Source: Luteibacter sp.
GTDB lineage: Bacteria; Pseudomonadota; Gammaproteobacteria; Xanthomonadales; Rhodanobacteraceae
NCBI RefSeq assembly: GCF_009912395.1
Contig: NZ_WNDO01000006.1
Location: forward strand, 124,001 to 188,000
DNA length: 64,000 bases
Direction: 5' to 3'
The notes under the pieces are model-generated. The model saw only the letters and a list, made by a program, of their open reading frames with translations. It ran no database searches and was not told the DNA's origin. A program made the translations under genes and the position numbers. Shown piece by piece: positions 1 to 7,939 of the stretch (the stretch's first letter is position 1; every line of letters starts with the position of its first letter).

Positions 1-257
1 ACCAGGCCGAAGCGGGTGACGAGCGTGCCGTCGGGCAGGGTGAACTGTGTCGACTCAATGGGCTCCGGCGACCCGGGCCACAAAGGCACCATGCCGGTGC
101 CGTCGTGTGGAAACGGAAACGGCGACGTGGCGAGAGGGCGGGCGCCATCGGCGCGGGATTCGCCGCCGTAGGTTGTCAGCAAGGCGGCACCCACGAGGAC
201 CGTCAAGGCGCTGGCGGTGAGTCTGAAAAGCGGCAGGCGACCAGATCGTTGAGCCAA
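1..257 (-). CDS. Secreted hypothetical protein, N-terminal part only
   Basis: The minus-strand frame is open from position 257 to the window edge, so the C-terminus is missing. The proposed start is a TTG preceded by AAGGGGA with about six bases between, a good ribosome binding site; no upstream ATG fits. The first ~30 residues look like an export signal: basic start (AQRSGRLPLFR), then a hydrophobic run (LTVLVGAALL). What follows is proline- and glycine-rich (PFPFPHDGTGMVPLWPGSPE) and matches no family I recognise. Divergent from the gene at 418 across about 160 bp. Function unknown. Confidence 0.5.
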   Translation of the reverse strand, partial: MAQRSGRLPLFRLTASALTVLVGAALLTTYGGESRADGARPLATSPFPFPHDGTGMVPLWPGSPEPIESTQFTLPDGTLVTRFGL

Positions 258-417
258 GACGTTCCCCTTAAACGTGTCGACATCGTGCGCCACGGTGGCA
301 GGATCTTACGAGCCGGGCCGGCCGCATTGTGTCGATTCAGGCACGTTTTCGCAGTCTGCCTCCCGCCTTGGGAATCAGCTAGATTAGTACAACAACTAAG
401 GACCCCACGGTGACAGG

Positions 418-1203
418 ATGACGATGGCGAACGGAGGCCCGCGGACTTCGGCCCGCGACGTGGCCAGGGCGGTTTCGAGGCTGGTGCTACTTATCCTGAC
501 CGCCCATGCGGTGGCGTACTTTCTCCATGAATTCGCCCACGCGTTCGTCGCGTGGTTCCTCGATGCGAAGTCCAATCCGCTCGACCTCAACTACGGCGGT
601 TTGTCGCCGGCCAATGTGCTCATGCAGGTCGATGTCGACGAGAACGTCGACTATGCGCCGCTGTTCGCATCGGGTCGTTCCTGGGCCATCGCCAGCATTG
701 CGGCCGCAGGTATCGTGGTGGGCAATGCGTTACCGCTTTTTCTGTTGACTGCATGGATGCGCAGGATGCGAGCCGAGGCAAATACGCATCTCGGGCTCTT
801 CGCGCTGTTCCTGGCGCTGATGTCCGCAGGCAACGTCTTCAGCTACATCCCGATGCGCGTGCTGGCCACGCACGGCGACATGGCGACAGTCGCCCACGCG
901 TTTAACATGCCGGACTGGGTGCTGCTCTTGCTCGGCATCCCCTTGGCCGTGCTTACTCTTGTGGTCTTCTTCGGCCGGACACTCGCCTACGCTCGCCGAT
1001 TCCTGGATCGGCTCCCTGCGTTGGACTCGGTCCTGCTGGTCAGTGCCATTCCTGCGGTCTACTTCGGATTCTTTGGCAGCGGTGCGGTGATCGGCGGAAG
1101 GTACGGCGATACGTCCGAACTCATGGGCCTCGCCTCATTGCTCGTGGGTCTCCCGTTGTCGGCGGCACTCATTGGCGGCCGTCATCGACAGGCGGTGGGG
1201 TAG
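418..1203 (+). CDS. Multi-pass membrane protein with HExxH motif (possible M50-like protease)
   Basis: 261 residues with about six predicted membrane segments (roughly 20-47, 88-112, 123-146, 167-190, 203-225 and 235-253). The first segment contains HEFAH (37-41), an HExxH motif inside a hydrophobic helix, as in site-2-type (M50) intramembrane metalloproteases. A second polar stretch, NVFSYIP (139-145), sits where M50 proteins carry a second active-site motif, but the canonical LDG sequence is not seen. The assignment is therefore tentative; it may be an M50-like family of unknown substrate or a non-catalytic relative. An alternative start lies two codons downstream at 424. Monocistronic, facing the ArsR/SRPBCC pair. 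Confidence 0.7.
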   Translation: MTMANGGPRTSARDVARAVSRLVLLILTAHAVAYFLHEFAHAFVAWFLDAKSNPLDLNYGGLSPANVLMQVDVDENVDYAPLFASGRSWAIASIAAAGIVVGNALPLFLLTAWMRRMRAEANTHLGLFALFLALMSAGNVFSYIPMRVLATHGDMATVAHAFNMPDWVLLLLGIPLAVLTLVVFFGRTLAYARRFLDRLPALDSVLLVSAIPAVYFGFFGSGAVIGGRYGDTSELMGLASLLVGLPLSAALIGGRHRQAVG

Positions 1204-1225
1204 GGCACCGCCTGTCGCGGAACCA

Positions 1226-1726
1226 TCACGCGTTGTCGGCGAGCCAATCGTCCAACTGCGCGAACTGCTCGGGCAGGCCTTCCGCCGAACCGGCGAGGGC
1301 TTCCTCGAGGGCTTCTTTCGTGGGATAGATTTCGTGCAGGGTGACGTGCGTCTTGCCGTCATGCTCTTCGAACGTCACCGTGGTCACGGCGCCCTGGTAA
1401 CTTTCTTCATTCGTCCATTGGATGCACTTGTCCGGGATTACTTCCTTGTACGTGCCGAAGAACGCCATCGGCTTCTCGAAAGCGGGATGACTGAACACGA
1501 GGCGATAGGTGCCTCCCGTGCGAATGTCCATGTCGTACGAGACCACGGACATGCCTGCGGACTTTGGAATCCACCAGCTGATAAATAAGTCCGGCGTGCT
1601 CCATGCCTTGAAGACCCGATGTACCGGGGCGTTGAACGTCCGGGTCACGATGAGCTCGCGGTCGGACTTGCGTTCGACCGTGGTGGGGTGCTTGGCGGTG
1701 GTACTAGCCTGATGTGCTTGGGTCAT
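1226..1726 (-). CDS. SRPBCC (AHSA1-like) domain protein
   Basis: 166 residues of the START/SRPBCC fold, activator-of-Hsp90-ATPase-like subgroup. Family marks include TRTFNAPVHRVFKAWS near the N-terminus, the SWWIPK segment and the GGTYRLVF strand. Such proteins bind hydrophobic ligands in a cavity, and few have a known ligand. The start at 1726 is chosen because GAGGAGA lies six bases upstream; the frame opens earlier without a comparable site. It overlaps the end of the upstream ArsR gene by 23 bp, so the two are co-transcribed and probably translationally coupled. ArsR-SRPBCC pairs are common and usually autoregulated. Ligand unknown. Confidence 0.85.
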   Translation of the reverse strand: MTQAHQASTTAKHPTTVERKSDRELIVTRTFNAPVHRVFKAWSTPDLFISWWIPKSAGMSVVSYDMDIRTGGTYRLVFSHPAFEKPMAFFGTYKEVIPDKCIQWTNEESYQGAVTTVTFEEHDGKTHVTLHEIYPTKEALEEALAGSAEGLPEQFAQLDDWLADNA

Positions 1727-2090
1727 CGGTCTTCTCCTCGCGTTCCAGTGATTCGACAAGACGATCCAGCGCGTCGAAACGCGCGGTCCAAAGTTGACGG
1801 TGCTGCTCGATCCAGGCGGCTTCTTCTTCCAACTGGCGCGGTCCGAGCTTGCAGGTTCGGACGCGGCCGACCTTTTCCGTCGTCACGAGTCCCGCCTGCT
1901 CCAGGACGCTGACGTGCTTTTTCATGCCCGTCAGGGTCATGTGGAATCGCTGGGCCAGGTCGGTGATCGAGGCGTGCGAACCCGCAAGCTGTTCCAGCAC
2001 GCCCCGGCGGGTGACGTCGGAGAGCGCGGCGAACGTGGCGTCGAGGCGAGTCTGATAGTGAACCATATGGTTCACTGTATGCCCCTGCAT
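1704..2090 (-). CDS. ArsR-family winged-helix transcriptional regulator
   Basis: 128 residues with an ArsR-type winged helix: FAALSDVTRRGVLEQLA (helices 1-2), ITDLAQRFHMTLTGMKKHVS (helix-turn-helix) and LVTTEKVGRVRTCKL (wing). No metal-binding cysteine box is visible, so it belongs to the metal-independent group usually found with SRPBCC partners. Two starts are possible, Met1 at 2090 and Met9 at 2066. The second lies inside a perfect 20-bp palindrome that is a plausible autoregulatory operator. It overlaps the SRPBCC gene by 23 bp and diverges from the MarR gene at 2191. Confidence 0.88.
   Translation of the reverse strand: MQGHTVNHMVHYQTRLDATFAALSDVTRRGVLEQLAGSHASITDLAQRFHMTLTGMKKHVSVLEQAGLVTTEKVGRVRTCKLGPRQLEEEAAWIEQHRQLWTARFDALDRLVESLEREEKTDDPSTSG
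2057..2076. promoter_or_regulatory. Perfect 20-bp palindrome over the ArsR gene start
   Basis: AGTGAACCATATGGTTCACT equals its own reverse complement. It covers the Met9 start codon of the ArsR gene. Position and symmetry suit a dimeric winged-helix regulator binding its own promoter or leader. That is inference; only the symmetry is seen. Confidence 0.5.
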
Positions 2091-2133
2091 GAACGCTTGG
2101 CAAGTGGCCCTGCTTGCCTATTTGCTTCATGTA

Positions 2134-2166
2134 TTGATATTTCAGAAATGAATAATATACTTCTGA
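2134..2166 (+). promoter_or_regulatory. Sigma-70 promoter with overlapping inverted repeat upstream of the MarR gene
   Basis: TTGATA (2134-2139) and TATACT (2156-2161) are separated by 16 bp, near-consensus -35 and -10 boxes. An inverted repeat TCAGAA (2142-2147) / TTCTGA (2161-2166) flanks and touches the -10 box, where a MarR dimer would block RNA polymerase. Transcription would begin near 2168 and read into the efflux operon. The DNA here is AT-rich compared with its surroundings. Confidence 0.55.
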
Positions 2167-2190
2167 GGTAAGTCGCCCCGGACCGTCCTG

Positions 2191-2682
2191 ATGCCCGATT
2201 TCGCCCCCACCGAAGCCCGCCTGCTCGTCACCTGCAGCAAGTACCCGGCCTTTCCGCGCCAGGAAGCGGCGCTTGTCCGCCTGGTGAAGCACCTCTACAA
2301 GGAGCTGCACGACCAGGCCAATGCCTCCCTGCGGGAGTTCGGCCTGAACCACCCCGAGTACAACATCCTGATGATGCTGTACGGGTCGGCGGACAACGCC
2401 CTCAACCCGTCGCAGCTGGCCGACGCGGCCGGCGAGAAGTCGGCCAACGTCACCCGGCTGACCACCCAGCTCTGCGACAAGGGCCTGATCGCCCGCGCGG
2501 GCAGCGACGAGGACCGCCGCAAGGTCACCCTGACGCTCACCCCGAAGGGCGTCGAGACGATCGAGGGATTCATGCCGGACATCATCACGTTGCTTCACCG
2601 CCAGGCACGTAATCTGTCCGAAGGGGAGCAGGGGCAGCTCGAAGTCCTGCTCAAGAAAATGCTGGCCGGTTCCGGGGAGTAA
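2191..2682 (+). CDS. MarR-family transcriptional regulator
   Basis: 163 residues with a MarR winged helix: LNPSQLADAAGEKSANVTRL (about 71-90) is the helix-turn-helix, and the wing carries the family DR motif in SDEDRRKV (105-112). First gene of the efflux operon, 12 bp before the FUSC gene. MarR regulators beside FUSC/HlyD exporters typically repress them until a phenolic or aromatic acid binds; the effector here is unknown. The ribosome binding site is weak, and the start is the first ATG after the -10 box. An inverted repeat overlaps its promoter, consistent with autorepression. Confidence 0.9.
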   Translation: MPDFAPTEARLLVTCSKYPAFPRQEAALVRLVKHLYKELHDQANASLREFGLNHPEYNILMMLYGSADNALNPSQLADAAGEKSANVTRLTTQLCDKGLIARAGSDEDRRKVTLTLTPKGVETIEGFMPDIITLLHRQARNLSEGEQGQLEVLLKKMLAGSGE

Positions 2683-2694
2683 CGAGTACCCGTC

Positions 2695-4821
2695 ATGTCG
2701 ACCATGGACCCCACCAACACCGTCCCCGCCTTCCGCCAGGTGCTCGCCGAGAGCCTGCGCGAGGAAGCGAGCGTGTGGCTGTTCGTGGTGAAGACGCTCA
2801 TTTCGTTCTTCGCCGCCGGCTGGCTGGCCATGCGCTTCGACCTTCCGGCACCGTCCACCGCCATGCTGACGACGATCATCGTCGCCAACCGGCAGTCGGG
2901 CATGGTGCTGGCGAAAAGCTTCTATCGCACCATCGGCACGCTGGCCGGCGCCACCGCCGCCATCGGCATCGTCGCCTCGTTTCCGCAGCAGCGTGACCTC
3001 TTCCTCGTCGCCCTGTCGCTGTGGATCGGCATCTGCGCGGGTGGCGCCACGCTGTATCGCAACTTCAAGTCCTATGCCTTCGTGCTGGCGGGCTACACCG
3101 CGGCGATCGTGGCCGTGCCGGTCATCGACAACCCGCCGGGCGTGTTCGACTCGGCCGTGTTCCGTATCAGCGAGGTGCTGCTCGGCATCCTGGTCAGCGG
3201 CGTGGTGAGCGATGTCGTCTTTCCCAGTCGCATGCGCGACGTGCTTCGTCGCACGGCGCGTGAGCAGTTCGCGCACTTCGTCGGTTTCGTGCGTGACAGT
3301 ACCGAGGGTGCGATTCCGCGCGATGCGATGGAGAAGGCCCACCTGCGCTTCGTCCGTGCGGCGGTCACGCTGGAAGACCTGCGTAGCTCGGTGATCTTCG
3401 AGGACGCTGAGGCGCGTGTGCGCAGCAATCACCTGCGCCTGTTCAACCAGCGCTTCATGGCCGCGTCGACCAGCTTCCAGTCGCTGCATCACCTCATCAA
3501 TCGCCTGAAGCGAGCGAAGCGTACGCGCACGGCCGATACGCTGGTGCGCCTGTATGCGCCGTTGGCCGACGCCTTGCAAGGTCCCATCGAGGCGGGTCTT
3601 GCGGCGCGTGTACTACTGCCACACCTCGTGACGGCGCGCGAGACGATGCGTCGCAACGCGCCGGAACTGCGTGCCACGCTCGACGATCCGCAGGACCTGC
3701 GCGACTTCGATACGGGTGCATCGCTGCTCAATCGTTTCGCCGAGGAACTGCATGCGTACATCGATGCGGCCGCCTCGTTGCAGTCGCCGCGCGTGGTCGC
3801 CGGTTCGGTGGAGCGCGTGAGCTTCGACCGTGGCAACGACTTCCTTGGTGCGGGCATCGCGACGTTCCGTACCACGCTGACGATGCTCATCCTCGGTGCG
3901 TTCTGGATCGAAAGCGCGTGGCCGATGGGCGCGAGCGCGATGCTGCTGGCGACGATCTTCGCTGGCCTGTTCGCGACCACCCCCAATCCCACCCGGGTCA
4001 CCTGGGTCGTGATGCTCGGCTACCTCACGGGCATGGTGATGGGCTTCATCTGCCTGTTCTTTGTGCTCACGAAGATGGACGGCTACGGCTTGCTGGTGCT
4101 CGGCGTCGCGCCGTTTCTCGCCGTGGGCCTGGTCATGATGATGACGCCGAAGCTCGCTTTTTATGGTCTCGGCTGGGCCATGGGTTTCGCCTACATCCTC
4201 TCCCTGAAGAACGTGCAGACGTATGACCCGGCGCACTTCATCAACGACGCCATCGCGCAGGTGATCGGCCTGGGTGCAGCGGCGGTCTCCTTCGTGGTGA
4301 TTCCGCCGGCCATCGGCAGCGCGTGGCTGCGCCGCCGCCAGCTGGCCCGCCTGCGCGGGCAGGTGGCCCTGGCCGCCGAGGCGCCGTTGCCGGGCCTGCG
4401 TCATCGCTTCGAGAGCGTGAACCACGATCTGGTCAGCCAGGTCGTGGCGCAGACCGAGCCGGGCAGTGCGGACTCGCGGGCGCTGATCGCCTGGGCGCTG
4501 GCCGTGCACGAGACCGGTCGCGCCTTGATCGAACTGCGTCACGACATGGGCCGCCGCGACGTGCCGGCCACGCTGCGCCCATATCTCGACGAATCGCTGC
4601 GCACGCTGGCCCGTTTCTACGAGAAGCCCGATGCGGCCGGCTACCTGCTCGCCCGCGACGCGGTGGCCACGGCCATCGCCAGCGTCGGCGAGCACGAGGG
4701 CCAGAACCACCTGCTCGAACACCTGCACCTCGTCCGGCTGGCCTTGCTCGACGGCGAGTCCGTCCTCGCCGCCTACATGCCGCAGGCCCCCCTCACCAAG
4801 GACATTGCCCATGCCTCGTGA
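2695..4821 (+). CDS. FUSC-family inner-membrane efflux transporter (AaeB-like)
   Basis: 708 residues in the FUSC / fusaric acid resistance arrangement: an N-terminal membrane block (about 28-190), a soluble region (about 190-370), a second membrane block (about 385-530) and a cytoplasmic C-terminal domain. AaeB relatives export aromatic carboxylic acids with an HlyD-type periplasmic partner, and that partner is encoded two genes downstream. The stop overlaps the start of the DUF1656 gene by 11 bp. Order MarR-FUSC-DUF1656-HlyD matches known AaeXAB-type operons. Substrate not determinable; a hydroxylated aromatic acid such as a plant phenolic is an inference. Confidence 0.9.
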   Translation: MSTMDPTNTVPAFRQVLAESLREEASVWLFVVKTLISFFAAGWLAMRFDLPAPSTAMLTTIIVANRQSGMVLAKSFYRTIGTLAGATAAIGIVASFPQQRDLFLVALSLWIGICAGGATLYRNFKSYAFVLAGYTAAIVAVPVIDNPPGVFDSAVFRISEVLLGILVSGVVSDVVFPSRMRDVLRRTAREQFAHFVGFVRDSTEGAIPRDAMEKAHLRFVRAAVTLEDLRSSVIFEDAEARVRSNHLRLFNQRFMAASTSFQSLHHLINRLKRAKRTRTADTLVRLYAPLADALQGPIEAGLAARVLLPHLVTARETMRRNAPELRATLDDPQDLRDFDTGASLLNRFAEELHAYIDAAASLQSPRVVAGSVERVSFDRGNDFLGAGIATFRTTLTMLILGAFWIESAWPMGASAMLLATIFAGLFATTPNPTRVTWVVMLGYLTGMVMGFICLFFVLTKMDGYGLLVLGVAPFLAVGLVMMMTPKLAFYGLGWAMGFAYILSLKNVQTYDPAHFINDAIAQVIGLGAAAVSFVVIPPAIGSAWLRRRQLARLRGQVALAAEAPLPGLRHRFESVNHDLVSQVVAQTEPGSADSRALIAWALAVHETGRALIELRHDMGRRDVPATLRPYLDESLRTLARFYEKPDAAGYLLARDAVATAIASVGEHEGQNHLLEHLHLVRLALLDGESVLAAYMPQAPLTKDIAHAS

Positions 4822-5008
4822 ACTCGCCCTCGGCGACGCCCTTGTTCCGGGGCTGCTCGTCCTGTTCGTCCTCGCGCTGTTGCTGCTCTGGCTGCTGGAC
4901 GCGATCGCCGGTCGTTTCGGCCTGTACCGGCTGGTCTGGCATCCGCCGCTGTTCCGCCTGGCCGTCTTCGTCTGTGTCTTCGGCGCCTTCGCGCTGTTCC
5001 TGTTCTGA
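4811..5008 (+). CDS. DUF1656 small membrane protein (AaeX-like)
   Basis: 65 residues with two membrane helices: a leucine-rich segment near 12-30 and a second at about 48-65. The basic-aromatic linker RFGLYRLVWHPPLFR between them is typical of DUF1656/AaeX. It begins inside the last codons of the FUSC gene (11-bp overlap) and is followed 11 bp later by the HlyD-type gene, the position DUF1656 holds in aromatic-acid efflux operons. Its role in the pump is not defined in the family. Confidence 0.85.
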   Translation: MPRELALGDALVPGLLVLFVLALLLLWLLDAIAGRFGLYRLVWHPPLFRLAVFVCVFGAFALFLF

Positions 5009-5019
5009 GTGAGAACGCC

Positions 5020-6042
5020 ATGAAACTCGCCACCGTCGTCCGCTTCGCCGTCACCGCGGTCATCGTCGTCATCGCCGCCTTCGTCGGTCACGCCTTGTGG
5101 AAGCACTACATGTACTCGCCGTGGACCCGCGATGGTCGCGTGCGTGCGGAAATCGTGCGCATCGCCCCCGATGTCGCCGGCCTGGTCACCGATGTCCGCG
5201 TGGTGGACAACCAGACGGTGAAGAAGGGCGACCTGTTGTTCGTCGTGGATCGCGCCCGCTATGAGAACGCCCTGGCCCAGGCCAAGGCGAACCTCAACGC
5301 GGCCGAGGCGGCGGCGCGGGCCTCTGGCGCGAACATCAACGCGGCCTCGGCCAGCGCCTTGCAGAGCCGTTCGAACTACGAGATGTACGCCGCGCAGTCC
5401 GAGCGCCGCCAGAAGTTGATCAACAACGTCATCTCGGCGGAAGACAAGGCCAACGCCATGGCCGCCGCCAACGCCGCCCGCGCCGGCTGGCAGGCCGCGC
5501 AGGCCAGCACCAAGCAGGCCTCGGCGGCACAGCAGCAGTCGCTCGCCGCCGTCGCCCAGGCCGACGTGGAAGTGGCCGCCGCGCAGCTCAACCTGGATCG
5601 CACCGAAGTGCGCGCGCCGGTGGACGGCTACGTCACCAACCTCGACGTGCGCGTGGGCGATTACGCCAACGCCGGCGGTGCTCGCCTGGCGTTGATCGAC
5701 AGCCATTCCTACTGGATCTACGGCTACTTCGAGGAAACCAAGCTGCCGGGCCTGCGCGTCGGCGACGCGGTGGATATCCGCCTGATGAGCGGCGGCGTGC
5801 GCCTGAAGGGCAGCGTGGAAAGCATCGCGCGCGGTATCACCGACGCCGATAACCCGACCGGCAGCGACCTGCTGGCCTCGGTGAATCCCACGTTCAACTG
5901 GGTGCGCCTCGCCCAGCGCGTGCCGGTGCGCGTGAAGATCGACGCGAACCACCTGCCGCCCGGCACGGTGCTGGCCGCCGGCATGACCGCGACCCTGGTG
6001 GTGCATCCCTCGGGTAGCGACACCCGCGTTGCCGAACGCTAA
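5020..6042 (+). CDS. HlyD-family periplasmic adaptor of the efflux pump (AaeA/EmrA-like)
   Basis: 340 residues. One membrane anchor near 7-28 is followed by the first half of a lipoyl domain (DGRVRAEIVRIAPDVAGLV), an alanine-rich alpha-helical hairpin (about 80-185), the second lipoyl half (RTEVRAPVDGYVTNLDVRVG) and a beta-barrel domain. It should bridge the FUSC protein and an outer-membrane channel not encoded here. Last gene of the operon. Its stop lies in the first copy of a 16-bp tandem duplication leading into a REP hairpin. Confidence 0.92.
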   Translation: MKLATVVRFAVTAVIVVIAAFVGHALWKHYMYSPWTRDGRVRAEIVRIAPDVAGLVTDVRVVDNQTVKKGDLLFVVDRARYENALAQAKANLNAAEAAARASGANINAASASALQSRSNYEMYAAQSERRQKLINNVISAEDKANAMAAANAARAGWQAAQASTKQASAAQQQSLAAVAQADVEVAAAQLNLDRTEVRAPVDGYVTNLDVRVGDYANAGGARLALIDSHSYWIYGYFEETKLPGLRVGDAVDIRLMSGGVRLKGSVESIARGITDADNPTGSDLLASVNPTFNWVRLAQRVPVRVKIDANHLPPGTVLAAGMTATLVVHPSGSDTRVAER

Positions 6043-6065
6043 CGCTGTTGAACGCTAACGCTGTT
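6034..6065. repeat. 16-bp tandem duplication over the adaptor stop codon
   Basis: GAACGCTAACGCTGTT occurs twice without a gap. The first copy contains the TAA stop of the adaptor gene and the second runs into the REP pair, which looks like a slippage duplication at the REP boundary. Confidence 0.9.
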
Positions 6066-6132
6066 GTAGGAGCGCGCTTGCGCGCGATGGGTCGGAGTCG
6101 TGAACCCCATCGCGCGCAAGCGCGCTCCTACA
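6065..6132. repeat. Inverted REP pair (GTAG-head family)
   Basis: Two REP copies head to head, GTAGGAGCGCGCTTGCGCGC and its complement, around a 14-bp spacer; the transcript would fold into a long hairpin. It lies between the convergent adaptor and GNAT genes, ending one base before the GNAT stop codon, and may serve as a bidirectional 3' end. Confidence 0.9.
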
Positions 6133-6133
6133 G

Positions 6134-6724
6134 TTAACGGATGGCTAGACGGTTCAACCGCAACTGCAGCCAGCGATCCACGTCAGGCCACTCCGTAGCC
6201 AGGATGCTGTAACAAACCGTGTCACGCAGCGAGCCGTCCGGTCGACGCTTATGCGTCCGAAGGACCCCGTCGCGCTTCGCGCCGAGGCGCTCGATGGCCC
6301 GCTGGGAATCCAGGTTGAAGCCGTCCGTATGGAATTCCACCGCCACGGCGCCGACGCCCTGGAAGGCGTTGGACAGCAGCAGATGCTTGCAGGCGGTGTT
6401 GAGGTGGCCGCGCTGCCAGCGCCGGGCGTACCAGGTGTAGCCGATGGCCAGCCGGTTCGGGTCGGGCACGATGTCGTAGTAGCGGGTGGTGCCGACGATC
6501 TGGCCCGAGGTCTTCTCACGGACCGCCCAGGGCGACATCCGGCCTTCTTCCTGCCCGCGCAGGGCCGACTCCACGTAGGCGGTCATGCCACCCGGGGCCG
6601 GCACGGAGGTGAACCAGAGCCGCCACAGCTCGCCGTCGGCCGCCGCGGCCTCCAGGGCTGGGACGTGGTCGAGGGTCAGGGGCTCCAGGGCGACATGGGC
6701 GTTCTCCAGCCAGGTCGGCTCCAT
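6134..6724 (-). CDS. GNAT-family N-acetyltransferase
   Basis: 196 residues of the RimJ/RimL-like GNAT subgroup. IGYTWYARRWQRGHLNTACK (about 93-112) holds the acetyl-CoA pyrophosphate-binding turn, and a VAVEFHTDGFNLDSQRAIER strand-helix follows, as in proteins that acetylate amino groups of proteins or small molecules. The substrate cannot be told from sequence. It starts directly after the stop of the YdcH-like gene with no intervening base, so the two are probably co-transcribed. Confidence 0.88.
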   Translation of the reverse strand: MEPTWLENAHVALEPLTLDHVPALEAAAADGELWRLWFTSVPAPGGMTAYVESALRGQEEGRMSPWAVREKTSGQIVGTTRYYDIVPDPNRLAIGYTWYARRWQRGHLNTACKHLLLSNAFQGVGAVAVEFHTDGFNLDSQRAIERLGAKRDGVLRTHKRRPDGSLRDTVCYSILATEWPDVDRWLQLRLNRLAIR

Positions 6725-6931
6725 TCAGGCGTCCAGATCCGGGATCAGGCGGCTCTCGATGCGGGAAATGGCGTCCTTCAGCTGCAGCTTGCGCTTTTTC
6801 ATGCGTGTCAGCTGGAGCTCGTCGCGACTGATCGTCTCGGCGAGCTGCTCGATGGCCGTGTCGAGCTGGCGGTGCTCGACTTTCAGCTCGGCGAGCATGC
6901 GATTGAGTTCGGAGGGATCCTGAACCTGCAT
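6725..6931 (-). CDS. YdcH-family (DUF465) small coiled-coil protein
   Basis: 68 residues, strongly helical and charged. LAELKVEHRQLDTAIEQL and LQLTRMKKRKLQLKDAI are characteristic of the DUF465/YdcH family: a short helical hairpin with the conserved LKKRKLxLKD segment. Function of the family is not established. Upstream of and abutting the GNAT gene; divergent from ttcA. Confidence 0.88.
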   Translation of the reverse strand: MQVQDPSELNRMLAELKVEHRQLDTAIEQLAETISRDELQLTRMKKRKLQLKDAISRIESRLIPDLDA

Positions 6932-7030
6932 GGCGGTGGGCCGGGCGTCTGGGGAAAGGGCAAGTTTACCTCCGGGCGCGCCGGTCCGCAGCGGCTACAA
7001 TAGGGGGCCGCCCGCCCCGAAGCCTGTCCG

Positions 7031-7903
7031 ATGTCCGCCTCCCCCGAAATCGCCCGCAAGCAGACCTACGAAGCCGCCAAGCTGGCCAAGCGCCTGCGCA
7101 GGCAGGTGGGCCAGGTCATCGCGGATTTCGGGATGATCGAGGACGGCGACAAGGTCATGGTGTGCCTGTCGGGCGGGAAGGACTCCTACACGATGCTCGA
7201 TATCCTGCTCTCGTTGCAGGCCAAGGCGCCCGTGCGCTTCGAGATCGTGGCGGTCAACCTCGACCAGAAGCAGCCCGACTTTCCCGAGCACATCCTGCCG
7301 GAATACCTCACGGCGCGCGGCGTGCCCTTCCACATCATCGAGCAGGACACCTACAGCGTCGTCACGCGGGTGATCCCGCAGGGCAAGACCATGTGCAGCC
7401 TGTGCTCGCGCATGCGTCGCGGCGCGCTGTACCAGTGGGCATCGGCCAACGGCGTCACGAAGATCGCCCTGGGCCACCACCGCGACGACATCCTGGGCAC
7501 GTTCTTCCTGAACATGTTCTACCAGGGCAGCCTGAAGGCGATGCCGCCCAAGCTGCTCTCGGACGACGGCCGCCACGTGGTGATCCGCCCGCTGGCCTAC
7601 TGCCGCGAGGACGACATCGCCACCTACGCCGAGGCGAAGGCCTTTCCCATCATCCCCTGCAACCTGTGCGGTTCGCAGGAAAACCTCCAGCGCAAGGTGG
7701 TCAAGCGCATGATGGAGGAATGGGAAAAGAATCACCCCGGCCGCAGTGAGACGATCTTCCGCGCGCTGGGCAATATCGCGCCGTCGCAGCTGGCCGATCG
7801 CGGGCTGTTCGACTTCGCCGCCCTGGGCGCACGCGAAGGCGCGGCACGCGCCGACGCGCACGAATGGCTTTCCGGTGGCGACACCGGTGACGACAACGAC
7901 TGA
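7031..7903 (+). CDS. ttcA: tRNA 2-thiocytidine(32) synthetase TtcA
   Basis: 290 residues. TtcA thiolates cytidine 32 of certain tRNAs with ATP and an iron-sulfur cluster. The PP-loop SGGKDS lies at 47-52 and the cluster-type cysteines are C122 and C125 ([10 protein letters not shown]), with a downstream pair C210/C213 ([10 protein letters not shown]). Length and order agree with the enzyme from other gamma-proteobacteria. The start is the first ATG after a ~100-bp intergenic region. Followed 36 bp later by the aminotransferase gene, probably without functional link. Confidence 0.95.
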   Translation: MSASPEIARKQTYEAAKLAKRLRRQVGQVIADFGMIEDGDKVMVCLSGGKDSYTMLDILLSLQAKAPVRFEIVAVNLDQKQPDFPEHILPEYLTARGVPFHIIEQDTYSVVTRVIPQGKTMCSLCSRMRRGALYQWASANGVTKIALGHHRDDILGTFFLNMFYQGSLKAMPPKLLSDDGRHVVIRPLAYCREDDIATYAEAKAFPIIPCNLCGSQENLQRKVVKRMMEEWEKNHPGRSETIFRALGNIAPSQLADRGLFDFAALGAREGAARADAHEWLSGGDTGDDND

Positions 7904-7939
7904 TCCTTCCACCTTTTGACGCTTCAAGGCCTGCCGATT

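Noticed and set aside
3613-6006. Long minus-strand open frame opposite the FUSC-HlyD genes
   Set aside because: No start signal and no domain; it is a shadow of the efflux operon.
7916-7939. Upstream TTG start for the aminotransferase
   Set aside because: It would add eight residues before the conserved MTIFSSVELAP; the ATG at 7940 fits family length.
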